Of a stretch of DNA of 64,000 bases, positions 55,685 through 64,000 are shown in pieces. The first letter of the stretch is position 1, and the number at the start of each line of letters is the position of its first letter. The stretch spans positions 1,732,333-1,796,332 of the forward strand of contig NZ_CH724168.1 in assembly GCF_000153285.1 (NCBI RefSeq), given 5' to 3'. The position numbers were made by a program, and so were the translations under genes. The notes under the pieces were generated by a model. That model had not been told where the DNA came from and searched no databases. It saw only the letters and a program-made list of their open reading frames with translations. The stretch comes from Synechococcus sp. WH 7805. Its GTDB lineage: Bacteria; Cyanobacteriota; Cyanobacteriia; PCC-6307; Cyanobiaceae.

Positions 55685-56601
55685 ACTGCAGCGCTGTGAT
55701 GCTCAGTCAGTGATTCACTCACTGTCCAGAGGCGCTGCCTCTGGTGTTGATCCTTGGCGGCACGGGCCACCGGCTGTTGTTTGGGGGCACCGCGCATTCC
55801 GCCCAGTTGACCGGGGCCGTAGTGCTCACCGCCTCCGGCAGCGCTTGCCGTGGCGGCATAGAGCTGGGGCAGGGCTCCTTGAGCAGCGCTCTGGAAGAGA
55901 GGATCCATCAGTCGATAGGCCAGGGCTTCCTGCCAGGCTCCTGTAGCGGCTACCGACACCGGTTGCAGGTTGGTGCGAGCCAGTCCTGGGTGGGCTGCGA
56001 GGGATCGCACCGCACTTCCGGAGGCCTGCAGCCGCTGATTCAGTTCCAAGGCGAACATCACATTCGCGAGCTTGCTCTGGGAATAGGCCTTCCAGCGGTC
56101 GTAGCGCTGCTCTCCCTGGAGGTCGTCCCAGGCCATCGCTCCGAAATATTGGGCACCGGAGGTCACCGTGACAACCCGCGCCTGCGGGCGGTTGTTCATC
56201 AAGGGCAGCAGAGCTTGAGTTAGGGCGAAGTGACCCAGGTGATTCACCGCGAACTGCATTTCATGGCCCTGCTGGCTGAGCATGCGTGGAGGAGCCATCA
56301 GCCCGGCGTTGTTGATCAGAAGGTCCAGACGTCCATAACGGTCCGCCACGTCCCTCGCGCAACGCGCCACGCTGGTCAGATCCGAGAGATCCAGCTCAAA
56401 AAGATCCAACCCTGAACCGCCTGCCTCGAGCAGCAGGGCACGGGCTGCTTCACCCTTGCGAGCGCTGCGGCAGCCCATCAGCACGGTGCAGCCACGGCCG
56501 ATGAGTGCCCGCGTGGTTTCCAACCCAAGGCCGCTGTTCGCTCCTGTGACCAGGGCGACCCGACCTTGCTGATCAGGCATGTCTTCGATGGTCCAACCCA
56601 T
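55681..56601 (-). CDS. Short-chain dehydrogenase/reductase
   Basis: 306 residues. NAD(P) motif is VTGANSGLGLETTRALI, followed by CRSARKGEAAR (Arg pointing to NADP), LLINNAGLMAPP and active-site YSQSKLANV (Tyr-x3-Lys) with the catalytic Ser in VTVTSGAQYFG. This is the retinol-dehydrogenase/protochlorophyllide-reductase-like branch (WWOX type). Substrate unknown. It is cotranscribed with the Fur-family gene by a 4-bp overlap. Confidence 0.88.
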   Translation of the reverse strand: MGWTIEDMPDQQGRVALVTGANSGLGLETTRALIGRGCTVLMGCRSARKGEAARALLLEAGGSGLDLFELDLSDLTSVARCARDVADRYGRLDLLINNAGLMAPPRMLSQQGHEMQFAVNHLGHFALTQALLPLMNNRPQARVVTVTSGAQYFGAMAWDDLQGEQRYDRWKAYSQSKLANVMFALELNQRLQASGSAVRSLAAHPGLARTNLQPVSVAATGAWQEALAYRLMDPLFQSAAQGALPQLYAATASAAGGGEHYGPGQLGGMRGAPKQQPVARAAKDQHQRQRLWTVSESLTEHHSAAV

Positions 56602-56643
56602 GGAGTGGGAAAGTCAGCGTTGGGTTCAGTCTCGCTGGTTGGA

Positions 56644-56901
56644 TCAGTCCTCGGGGAACAGCAGCCCTGCCAGTTCGTCCGCATCCACGTCGTAGACCCT
56701 TGCCAAAGAGGTTTCGATGGCACTGGTCACTTCACCGGGAAGAAAGCGCATCGCGTTCAGGGCATCTTCGGTGATCTCGTCCGTGAGGAGGGTGTCCTCG
56801 CTGTCCAGTTTTTCGTCGTTGATCACCGCCATCACCCAGCTCTGATAGGCGTACACCAGATCCGAGAATTCGAGTTCGGGATCGTTGAGATCCAGGGTCA
56901 T
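56644..56901 (-). CDS. Small acidic conserved-type hypothetical protein
   Basis: 85 residues, strongly acidic: MTLDLNDPELEFSDLVYAYQ, then DALNAMRFLPGEVTSAIETS and a C-terminal DADELAGLLFPED. Helical and soluble, with no recognisable active site. It lies 42 bp upstream of the SDR gene on the same strand. Confidence 0.7.
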   Translation of the reverse strand: MTLDLNDPELEFSDLVYAYQSWVMAVINDEKLDSEDTLLTDEITEDALNAMRFLPGEVTSAIETSLARVYDVDADELAGLLFPED

Positions 56902-56968
56902 TGTCAGGCTCAGCGCGCTGCACCAGTCTGACCTCCGGGGAGGAGGATGTCTTCAGCTGAGCATCAGG

Positions 56969-57427
56969 ATGGGTTTACCGGATTCCGAACAGCTCCAGGG
57001 CACCCTGGTGGATTTCGCCTTTGGTGAGCTGATTCGACAGAACCGCGAGAGTTTTCAGCCGCTTTGGACGGTGGACAGCTGGGCCAAACTGATGATCTGG
57101 CTGGCTTTGAACTGCGGTCTGTCAGGTGACACCGAAAGCCTGGAGCATTTCGCCGTTGCTCTTGGCGAACGGATCACATCGCGGTTGCGGCGCACGTTTT
57201 TTGAACGGGAGCTGCCTGATCTTGAGCTTCAGGTTCTCGCGGATCCGGCTGAGCAGCAGGTGTTGCTTCTGTCTCAGGATCCGGGTGATCCCTCGGTTCT
57301 GGCCCCCGATCGCCTCCAGAGGGCACTCGAGAGAGTCTCTTTGATCCAAAAGGTGGTGCAGGATCAGGGGCGATGGCAGCAGCTGGAGGGGGTAGTGGCC
57401 ATTCCCTGGGAGGACGACTGTGATTAA
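56969..57427 (+). CDS. Hypothetical protein
   Basis: 152 residues from the ATG at 56969 (MGLPDSEQLQGTLVDFAFGE...). Mixed helix and strand, with WTVDSWAKLMIWLALNCGLS and LELQVLADPAEQQVLLLS; soluble and acidic at the end. No family recognised. Its 3' end overlaps the next gene by 8 bp, so the two are likely cotranslated. An upstream start at 56885 would overlap the divergent gene. Confidence 0.7.
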   Translation: MGLPDSEQLQGTLVDFAFGELIRQNRESFQPLWTVDSWAKLMIWLALNCGLSGDTESLEHFAVALGERITSRLRRTFFERELPDLELQVLADPAEQQVLLLSQDPGDPSVLAPDRLQRALERVSLIQKVVQDQGRWQQLEGVVAIPWEDDCD

Positions 57428-58058
57428 GCAGGCCCCCTTGATCGCTTCTTACCGCAATGCCGGCTTCGAGGCTGTCGCTGATGCCGTGATGGCCTTCTTT
57501 GATCGTCGTACGGATCTCCAACGACCAGGCATTGCCTTCGGCTCTGACGGCGATGCGGAACCCGCGAAGGTGAGCACAGACATCAGCCTCGTGGCCATCG
57601 ATCGCACCGATGCCGAGGCCTTTGCCTTTGCAGAGGTGATTCTGCGTGGGGTCAGTGCCGCGCTTGTCCGCTACTTGGACGAACGGCCCCTCTTTCGGCA
57701 GGTGTGTCCGGATCAGGAGTTGTTCGTGATGCCCATCTTCAATCTGCAGCGTTATGCCCCTGGGGAGGGTTTCCGGCAGTGGCATTGCGACTGGACGATC
57801 AGCGATGAGGCCACCGAACCGGTGCACCGTGTTCTCGCCTGGATTCTTTATTGCGACACCGTGCCTGAGGCTGGTACCGAGTTTCATTGGCAGCACCATC
57901 ACGAAGCCGCCGAGCGGGGCAAGTTGATTCTTTTCCCGGCTGGTCCCAGTCACATTCACCGGGGCCGTATCACCAAGACCCACAGCAAAACAATTGCAAC
58001 GGGGTGGATCAATGCCGGGGCTTCTAAGGCCTTTCTCGCGCGTCTGTCTCGCTCATGA
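57420..58058 (+). CDS. 2-oxoglutarate/Fe(II)-dependent oxygenase
   Basis: 212 residues from a GTG start with AGGA just upstream. RYAPGEGFRQWHCDWTISDE carries the His-x-Asp metal pair; HIHRGRITKTHSKTIATGWI carries the distal His and the Arg/Lys that binds 2-oxoglutarate. GTEFHWQHHHEA and GKLILFPAGPSH are the prolyl-4-hydroxylase-like strand patterns. The hydroxylated target is unknown. Its end overlaps the converging MscS gene by 35 bp. Confidence 0.85.
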   Translation: MIKQAPLIASYRNAGFEAVADAVMAFFDRRTDLQRPGIAFGSDGDAEPAKVSTDISLVAIDRTDAEAFAFAEVILRGVSAALVRYLDERPLFRQVCPDQELFVMPIFNLQRYAPGEGFRQWHCDWTISDEATEPVHRVLAWILYCDTVPEAGTEFHWQHHHEAAERGKLILFPAGPSHIHRGRITKTHSKTIATGWINAGASKAFLARLSRS

Positions 58059-59283
58059 GCTGTCGATTCTTTTGAATCGTGTTCACCTGCTGCGGGAAAG
58101 GAATTTCGATACCTTCACGTTTGAACGCCGTCCAGATCGCCTGATTCACTTCGCTCACGATGGTGATGTTGGTCATGGGATCGGCGATCCAGTAGCGCAG
58201 CGAGTATTCGATTGCCGATGCTCCATACGTCATCTGCAGGGCTCTTGGGGCGGGATTCTTCAACACCTTGGGAACATTCAGGGCAGTTTCCTCCAGCAGC
58301 TGCAACACCTGGCGTGGATCGTGCCGATAGGCGGCATGAATGCGAATCTCGCTCCGGCGTAGGCGGTCAGTGGCGGTGTAACTGGTGGCCTGAGCCGTGA
58401 AGAACATCTGATTGGGAATCAGGAGTTCCGCGTTGTCGCGATCGCGCCACAGCAGGGTGGCTCTGAGGCCAAGCTTTCGGACCTCACAGGGGTCGTTATC
58501 GACCATCAGCACTTCGCCTGGACGGACGGATCCTTCAAACAGGAGCCAGATGCCACTGATGAAGTTGGAAAAGACTTCCTTGATCCCGAAGCCCAGGCCG
58601 ACGGAGAGTCCTCCAGCGATCGCTACCAGGGCGGTTCCATTCAGGCCGATGTGAAATCCCACAGCCGTGACTCCGATACCAACGACCACGTAGCGGATGA
58701 TCAGTTCAATAGCCTTACGACTTCCCTCGGAATAGCCGAGTATTTTTTGCATCAACCAGGAAACACCAGCCGTGGGGGGACCTGTGCCCACGAGCAACAG
58801 ATAGCTCACGAGTAGGGATGTGAACAATTTGCCCAAGGTGAGCGAAACGCCGAACACCTGGCCGAGTTCAATCACCGATAGATCTTTAATGCTGTCAAGC
58901 CGATTGATGAACATCAGCACCACGGTGGTGAGGTACAGAGGCTTGACCAGTCGACTCTGTAGTTCATGCACCCTCGGTACAGGCATCAGTTGCTGGAGTA
59001 GACCATCCAGCAAGCTCAGAAAGTTCCACCCAAGCCAGCTCAAACCCAGGTAGCTCAGCAGCCCTGCATCCCAGCCCAGGCTCTTCGCCAAGGCACTGAT
59101 CAGCCCCAGTCCAGCTGGGGCGATCAGGAGGCTCAGAGGCTTGGGAATCGTCTTCAGCCTGGGGTGTTGTCGCAGAAAGCGCCAAGCCATCACCAGCGCA
59201 ATAATCAGCAGCAGTTGAAACACGATCGAGGCGCGCTGCAGATAACCCAGCCAACCGATGATTTCCCAGAACAGCTGATTCAT
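58024..59283 (-). CDS. MscS-family mechanosensitive channel
   Basis: 419 residues. Four to five N-terminal helices, then the pore helix and beta domain: GGLSVGLGFGIKEVFSNFIS, GIWLLFEGSVRPGEVLMVDN and VRKLGLRATLLWRDRDNAEL followed by LIPNQMFFTAQATSY. These match the MscS Gly/Ala-rich pore helix and the LIPN motif of the beta domain. It opens on hypo-osmotic shock. Its start overlaps the upstream binding-protein gene by 4 bp; a paralogue follows valS. Confidence 0.9.
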   Translation of the reverse strand: MNQLFWEIIGWLGYLQRASIVFQLLLIIALVMAWRFLRQHPRLKTIPKPLSLLIAPAGLGLISALAKSLGWDAGLLSYLGLSWLGWNFLSLLDGLLQQLMPVPRVHELQSRLVKPLYLTTVVLMFINRLDSIKDLSVIELGQVFGVSLTLGKLFTSLLVSYLLLVGTGPPTAGVSWLMQKILGYSEGSRKAIELIIRYVVVGIGVTAVGFHIGLNGTALVAIAGGLSVGLGFGIKEVFSNFISGIWLLFEGSVRPGEVLMVDNDPCEVRKLGLRATLLWRDRDNAELLIPNQMFFTAQATSYTATDRLRRSEIRIHAAYRHDPRQVLQLLEETALNVPKVLKNPAPRALQMTYGASAIEYSLRYWIADPMTNITIVSEVNQAIWTAFKREGIEIPFPQQVNTIQKNRQLMSETDARERP

Positions 59284-60536
59284 GACTCCTGGCTCAGAAT
59301 CGAAATGAGTTCATCGGTAGTGGTTTGAGGTTGGCTGACGCCAAACACGAGCGGAATCAGAAGATTTGTCATCGTCTCGGTGGTCGGTCCGTCTCCCTCG
59401 ATGGCGGTCAGGTTGTCTCCCTGGATCTGTGAATCTTTCAGAGCCAACTCCAAAGCGGCTAGGTTTTTTGAACTTTTCGTGGCAATCATCACGTCAGGAT
59501 TCACGGGCACGAATGACGTTGACAACAGCGAAAGATTTCTCTGTAAAAGTGGATTGGTGACGTAATCACTCAGGGCGATTGCGATTGAGCGTTGGTGTGC
59601 ACTTGAGTCTTTGCCTAAGGCCAGAACACGAAGCAAATTCATGGGTGCTGCCGATCCGTTGGGTCCACTCGGCAACGGAGCAATGCCGAGGTCGTCGCCG
59701 AGTCGGTCTTTCAGACGAAAGAGCATGTCTGAGGTGCAGCTGATCCAATCCAGTTCTCGATTGCCGAGCAGTGTGGTCAGCTGACCTTGGTTTTCAAAAA
59801 AGGTGAGATTCCGTTGATTGCTGGCTTGTTGCAACCAGGTCAGCCAGCCGGTGATGCGATCGCGTTGGTCGGCTGATAAGGATTGGTTGCGGGCTGCAGC
59901 AGCGAGTGCTGGTAGAGCATTGAGACTCCCTGCCGTCCACAACACCTCATTCATGGCAACGGAAAGGCCTACGCGAGCGCCTGCAGCACCAACCTGAAGC
60001 AGTTCGTTCAAAGTCTGCGGTGGCGCTGCGATGGCCTGGGTGTTGAAGCAGGCGATCTGTGGGTACAGCACCAAGGGCTGCCCTGCCAGTCGTCCATCTT
60101 GAAGGCGCACGTGTTTGAGAATGCCGGGGTCTGTCTGTTTGCTGCTGCGCTCGGTTTGTGGCAAGGGATCCGTGAGCCCCTCGCGAAGGAGTGCTTTCGC
60201 TTGCTGTGCATCAGTCAGGACTAGATCCGGTCCAAGATCTGCCTCACTGCGACTGCGCAGCTCAGCCATCAGCATCGAGCGCCGGTAAAGAGCCAGCTGC
60301 ACCTGAACATTTGGGTACAGCTTCTGAAAATTGGAGACGATCAGTTCGACCCGCTGTCTCGCGTCTTTCTGCGTGTCACTGCTGATGCGGTCGTCTTTGC
60401 CGATCACCATCGCCACGTACAGCATCACAGGCGTTGCCGTTGATAACGCGCTGCAACTACTCAGGGCCAGGGCAACGAGAAGCAGTCCTGCTGTGATCCG
60501 CAGGTTCACGATCAAGGGTCGAGATGCTGGCGCCAT
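59280..60536 (-). CDS. Orphan extracellular solute-binding lipoprotein
   Basis: 418 residues from the ATG at 60536. The signal [20 protein letters not shown] contains lipobox [44 protein letters not shown] and [20 protein letters not shown] follow the family 1 binding-protein layout (sugar-type). No permease or ATPase gene is nearby; instead it is directly coupled to an MscS channel gene. Partner transporter and ligand unknown. Divergent from valS with 55 bp between them. Confidence 0.8.
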   Translation of the reverse strand: MAPASRPLIVNLRITAGLLLVALALSSCSALSTATPVMLYVAMVIGKDDRISSDTQKDARQRVELIVSNFQKLYPNVQVQLALYRRSMLMAELRSRSEADLGPDLVLTDAQQAKALLREGLTDPLPQTERSSKQTDPGILKHVRLQDGRLAGQPLVLYPQIACFNTQAIAAPPQTLNELLQVGAAGARVGLSVAMNEVLWTAGSLNALPALAAAARNQSLSADQRDRITGWLTWLQQASNQRNLTFFENQGQLTTLLGNRELDWISCTSDMLFRLKDRLGDDLGIAPLPSGPNGSAAPMNLLRVLALGKDSSAHQRSIAIALSDYVTNPLLQRNLSLLSTSFVPVNPDVMIATKSSKNLAALELALKDSQIQGDNLTAIEGDGPTTETMTNLLIPLVFGVSQPQTTTDELISILSQES

Positions 60537-60591
60537 TCTGAGTTGGCCGTTCTCTTCTTTGCGAGCATGGCCCACGCATTGCACCGTTTCC

Positions 60592-63336
60592 GTGCCCGAA
60601 CTGGCCAAGACCTACGACCCGGTTGGTACGGAAGCTCGTTGGCAACAGGCCTGGGACGACCAGGGAGCCTTCCATCCGGACCCCAAAGCGCCTGGTGAAC
60701 CGTTTTCGGTGGTGATCCCGCCACCGAACGTCACCGGCAGCCTGCACATGGGCCATGCCTTCAACACGGCACTGATTGACACGATCGTGCGTTACCAGCG
60801 TTTGGCTGGAAAAAACGTGCTCTGCCTGCCTGGCACCGACCACGCCTCGATCGCGGTGCAGACGATCCTCGAGAAGCAGTTGAAAGAGGAGGGCAAGACC
60901 CGCCACGACCTCGGCCGCGACGCCTTCCTGGAGAGGGCCTGGCAGTGGAAGGCCGAAAGCGGCGGCCGCATCGTGGGCCAGCTGCGGCGCTTGGGCTACT
61001 CCGTTGATTGGAAGCGCCAGCGCTTCACGCTGGATGAAGGCCTGAGCGAGGCGGTGAAGGAGGCCTTCGTGCGCCTGCACGAGCAGGGCCTGATCTACCG
61101 CGGTGAATACCTGGTGAACTGGTGCCCCGCCTCCGGTTCGGCGGTGAGCGACCTGGAGGTGGAGATGAAGGAGGTGGACGGGCATCTCTGGCATTTCCGC
61201 TATCCGCTCAGCAGCGGCGACGGCCATCTGGAGGTAGCCACCACCCGGCCCGAAACGATGCTGGGTGATACGGCGGTGGCGGTGAATCCCACCGATGAGC
61301 GCTATGCCCACCTGGTGGGTCAGACCCTCACGCTGCCGTTTGTGGGTCGTGAGATTCCGATCGTGGCCGACGACCACGTTGAGAAAGACTTCGGCACCGG
61401 TTGCGTCAAGGTGACGCCCGCTCACGACCCCAATGATTTCGCCATCGGCCAGCGCCATGGTCTGCCCCAGATCACGGTGATGCGTAAAAACGGCACGATG
61501 AACAGTGAGGCCGGTCAGTTCGAGGGGCTCGATCGCTTTGAGGCCCGCAAGGCCGTGGTGGCCGGCTTGGAGGAGCTGGGTCTGCTGGTGAAGGTGGAGG
61601 ACTACCGCCACAGCGTTCCCTATTCCGATCGCGGCAAGGTGCCGGTTGAGCCGCTGCTCTCCACCCAGTGGTTCGTCAAAACCGAGCCTCTGGCGGCCCG
61701 TTGCCGCGAAGCACTGGAGAAGCAAGATCCCCGCTTCATCCCCGAGCGCTGGGAGAAGGTCTACCGCGATTGGCTCACCGACATTCGCGACTGGTGCATC
61801 AGCCGCCAGCTCTGGTGGGGCCATCGCATCCCCGCCTGGTTCGTGATCAGCGAGACCGGCGGTCAGTACACCGATACCACGCCCTACGTGGTGGCCCGCA
61901 ACGAAGCCGAAGCCCTGGAGAAGGCCAAGGCGGAGTACGGCGCTGCGGCGGAGATCGAGCAGGACGAAGACGTGCTCGATACCTGGTTCTCCAGTGGCCT
62001 CTGGCCCTTCTCCACCCTGGGTTGGCCCGATGCCGATAGCGCTGACCTGCAGCGCTGGTACCCCACCAGCACCCTGGTGACGGGCTTCGACATCATCTTT
62101 TTCTGGGTGGCCCGGATGACGATGATGGCCGGCGCCTTCACCGGCGAGATGCCCTTCCAGGACGTCTACATCCACGGCCTGGTGCGGGACGAGCAGAACC
62201 GCAAGATGAGCAAAAGCGCCGGCAATGGCATCGATCCGCTGCTGCTGATCGACCGTTACGGCACCGATGCCCTGCGTTTCGCCCTGGTGCGGGAGGTGGC
62301 GGGTGCGGGTCAGGACATCCGCCTGGACTACGACCGCAAGACAGACACCTCCGCCACGGTGGAGGCCTCGCGCAACTTCGCTAACAAGCTCTGGAATGCC
62401 ACCCGCTTCGCCCTGATGAACCTGGGCGGCGAGACGCCGGCCCAACTCGGTGAGCCCATCCCTGAGGCCCTGCAGTTGGCGGACCGTTGGATCCTCTCGC
62501 GTCTAGCCAGGGTGAACCGGGAGACGGCCGAGCGCTACAGCAGCTATGGCCTGGGTGAAGCGGCCAAGGGCCTCTACGAGTTCGCCTGGAACGACGTTTG
62601 CGACTGGTATCTGGAGCTGAGCAAGCGCCGGCTCAATCCCGGTGAGAACCCCTCAGCCGAGGCCCTGGCTGATCAACGGGTGGCCAAGCAGGTGCTGGCC
62701 AAGGTGATCAGCCAGATGCACCTGATGCTGCATCCGCTGATGCCCCACCTCACCGAGGAGCTCTGGCACAGCGTCACCGGCGAACCGGAGACCAGTTTCC
62801 TGGCCCTGCAGTCCTGGCCGGCTCGGGATGAGAGCGCTCTGGATGATGCCTTGGAAGCGTCCTTCGCGGAGCTGATCGGTGCTATCCGCTTGGTGCGCAA
62901 CCTGCGGGCGGTGGCGGGCCTCAAGCCCTCCCAATCGGTGCCGGTGCGCTTCGTCACCGGCCGCGGCGAGCTGGCGGCTGTGCTCACCAAGGGCACGGCC
63001 GATATCACGGCGTTGACCCGGGTGGAGTCGGTGGCGGTGATGACGCCGGCGGAAGCTGATGCGGCTCCAGTGGCCAAGGCCCTGGCGGGGGTGAGCGGTG
63101 AGCTGCAGGTGCTGTTGCCGATCGAAGGGCTTGTGGATCTCGATGCGCTCAAGGGCCGTCTGGAAAAAGACATCGCCAAGGCCGAGAAGGAGATCAAGGG
63201 ACTGGCAGGCCGGCTGGGCAACCCCAACTTCGCTGGCAAGGCCCCGCCAGAGGTGGTGGCGGAATGCCAGGCCAACCTGGATGAGAAGCAGGCTCAGGCC
63301 GATCTGGCCCGCAAGCGTCTGGCCGACCTCAGCTGA
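60592..63336 (+). CDS. valS: Valyl-tRNA synthetase
   Basis: 914 residues from the GTG at 60592, matching the family start ([20 protein letters not shown]). The frame stays open far upstream over the divergent gene but that part is a shadow. Class I signatures: [14 protein letters not shown] (HIGH) and [14 protein letters not shown] (KMSKS). The editing domain spans about residues 205-360 ([18 protein letters not shown]). The C-terminal coiled coil ([19 protein letters not shown]-like) is present. Codons are strongly biased to GC-ending forms. Confidence 0.96.
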   Translation: MPELAKTYDPVGTEARWQQAWDDQGAFHPDPKAPGEPFSVVIPPPNVTGSLHMGHAFNTALIDTIVRYQRLAGKNVLCLPGTDHASIAVQTILEKQLKEEGKTRHDLGRDAFLERAWQWKAESGGRIVGQLRRLGYSVDWKRQRFTLDEGLSEAVKEAFVRLHEQGLIYRGEYLVNWCPASGSAVSDLEVEMKEVDGHLWHFRYPLSSGDGHLEVATTRPETMLGDTAVAVNPTDERYAHLVGQTLTLPFVGREIPIVADDHVEKDFGTGCVKVTPAHDPNDFAIGQRHGLPQITVMRKNGTMNSEAGQFEGLDRFEARKAVVAGLEELGLLVKVEDYRHSVPYSDRGKVPVEPLLSTQWFVKTEPLAARCREALEKQDPRFIPERWEKVYRDWLTDIRDWCISRQLWWGHRIPAWFVISETGGQYTDTTPYVVARNEAEALEKAKAEYGAAAEIEQDEDVLDTWFSSGLWPFSTLGWPDADSADLQRWYPTSTLVTGFDIIFFWVARMTMMAGAFTGEMPFQDVYIHGLVRDEQNRKMSKSAGNGIDPLLLIDRYGTDALRFALVREVAGAGQDIRLDYDRKTDTSATVEASRNFANKLWNATRFALMNLGGETPAQLGEPIPEALQLADRWILSRLARVNRETAERYSSYGLGEAAKGLYEFAWNDVCDWYLELSKRRLNPGENPSAEALADQRVAKQVLAKVISQMHLMLHPLMPHLTEELWHSVTGEPETSFLALQSWPARDESALDDALEASFAELIGAIRLVRNLRAVAGLKPSQSVPVRFVTGRGELAAVLTKGTADITALTRVESVAVMTPAEADAAPVAKALAGVSGELQVLLPIEGLVDLDALKGRLEKDIAKAEKEIKGLAGRLGNPNFAGKAPPEVVAECQANLDEKQAQADLARKRLADLS

Positions 63337-63353
63337 TCTCGACCTGGCCTTTG

Positions 63354-64000
63354 TCAGCCAAGCGTTTTCTTGTCCTTGGGAGGCCATTCCATGGGGTACA
63401 CCTGGCGCTGGGGAAAGGGAATGGTGATGTCGTTCTCTTCGAAGGCAGTCCAGATCTGCTGACGCAGTTCACTGCTGACTGTCAAAGCATCAAGCGGATT
63501 GCGAACAGAGAATTTGAGTATGTAGGTGATTGATGAGTCGGCAAAATCGATCGTGAATGCTTTCGGCATCGGCTGTTTAAGAACCCGGTCGTGAGATTGA
63601 GCAATCTCCTCCAGCAAGCCAATGATGAGTTGCGGATTGTGGTGGTAAGCGGCGCCAATTTCAATGGTTTCTCGTCTGTTATTTTCTCCTGCGGTGAATG
63701 ATTCCGCTTTCGCTTGAAAAAGGATTTGATTGGGAATCAGCAGTTCCGCGTCATCACGCTGTCTACTTAGGTAGATCACCCTTAAGCCAAGTTTCTTCAC
63801 CAGACAAGGTTCATTGTCGATCATGAGAACTTCGCCAGGTTTGATAGAACCCTCAAGTAAGAGCCAGATTCCAGTAACAAAGTTCAAGACTGGTTGTTGT
63901 AGCCCGAGTCCCAGGCCAATGCTTAATGAGCCGAAGATAACGAGCAGAGTGCTGCTGTCAAAATTTGCCCATAATGCAAGCGCTACCAGGCCACAGGTAA
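63354..64000 (-). CDS. Second MscS-family channel (5' part outside window)
   Basis: The frame stays open on the minus strand from the stop at 63354 to the window edge, giving at least 215 residues of the C-terminal half. The pore helix (IFGSLSIGLGLGLQQPVLNF) and GIWLLLEGSIKPGEVLMIDN, AELLIPNQILFQAKAESF are clear MscS motifs. The TTG at 63887 is an internal Leu, not the start. It is a paralogue of the channel at 58024-59283, on the same strand, with valS between. It ends 17 bp from the converging valS stop. Confidence 0.88.
   Translation of the reverse strand, partial: TCGLVALALWANFDSSTLLVIFGSLSIGLGLGLQQPVLNFVTGIWLLLEGSIKPGEVLMIDNEPCLVKKLGLRVIYLSRQRDDAELLIPNQILFQAKAESFTAGENNRRETIEIGAAYHHNPQLIIGLLEEIAQSHDRVLKQPMPKAFTIDFADSSITYILKFSVRNPLDALTVSSELRQQIWTAFEENDITIPFPQRQVYPMEWPPKDKKTLG

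Noticed and set aside
60457-62445. 662-codon minus-strand frame opposite valS
   Set aside because: Shadow of a highly codon-biased valS; no domain motifs, very rich in His and Gly.

Overview
The window looks like the chromosome of a marine Synechococcus (picocyanobacterial subcluster 5.1). The signs are moderately high GC, tightly packed and overlapping genes, a divergent urease cluster followed by the five urt urea-transport genes, a single-subunit nitrate permease beside molybdopterin genes, a glucosylglycerate gene set, non-phosphorylating small regulators and DUF1830. No name was looked up: all assignments rest on motifs read in the translations.

Layout. (1) 1-2.9 kb: nitrate permease (leaves the window) divergent from mobA-moaA, with a perfect NtcA-type palindrome between them. 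(2) 2.9-6.8 kb: a small cupin-like gene and a convergent ATP-grasp / alpha-E / transglutaminase operon. (3) 6.97-14.05 kb: the most unusual block. A DUR3-like sodium:solute symporter lies between two tiny one-helix membrane proteins. It is followed by a carbamoyltransferase with a non-standard acceptor site, an asparagine-synthase-like amidotransferase, an N-carbamoyl-amino-acid hydrolase and a DUF1028 Ntn-type protein. (4) 14.1-25.3 kb: ureDABC on the minus strand, ureEFG on the plus strand, then NtcA box and urtABCDE. (5) 25.3-31.1 kb: DUF1830, gpgS, a GH13 sugar phosphorylase, gpgP and an amino-acid permease. (6) 31.2-34.1 kb: pabC-pabB-queC, and divergently an ecotin-type protease inhibitor. 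(7) 34.7-39.6 kb: a type I secretion operon (parvulin, ABC exporter, HlyD adaptor). (8) 39.7-49.99 kb: housekeeping genes on the minus strand (M23 peptidase, queE, pyrG, dps, sigma factor, aspS, gcvT, speB, speE) with two small plus-strand genes. (9) 50.1-52.9 kb: arfB, a decayed dienelactone hydrolase, mazG and DUF2227. (10) 52.9-55.25 kb: tRNA-Val(UAC) and an AT-rich island closed by a decayed copy of the tRNA 3' half. (11) 55.3-64 kb: Fur-family regulator, SDR, a 2OG-Fe(II) oxygenase, two mechanosensitive-channel paralogues, an orphan solute-binding lipoprotein and valS.

How the parts fit. Much of the first 25 kb is nitrogen acquisition: nitrate uptake and molybdenum cofactor, urea uptake and urea hydrolysis. 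The block at 7-14 kb sits between them and has the gene content expected for handling an imported carbamoyl or ureido compound, whose hydrolysis would give ammonium and an amino acid. Its substrate cannot be read from the sequence. The glucosylglycerate genes and two MscS channels concern osmotic adaptation. The tRNA-Val island is a small, recombinase-free integration scar of the kind reported at picocyanobacterial tRNA genes.
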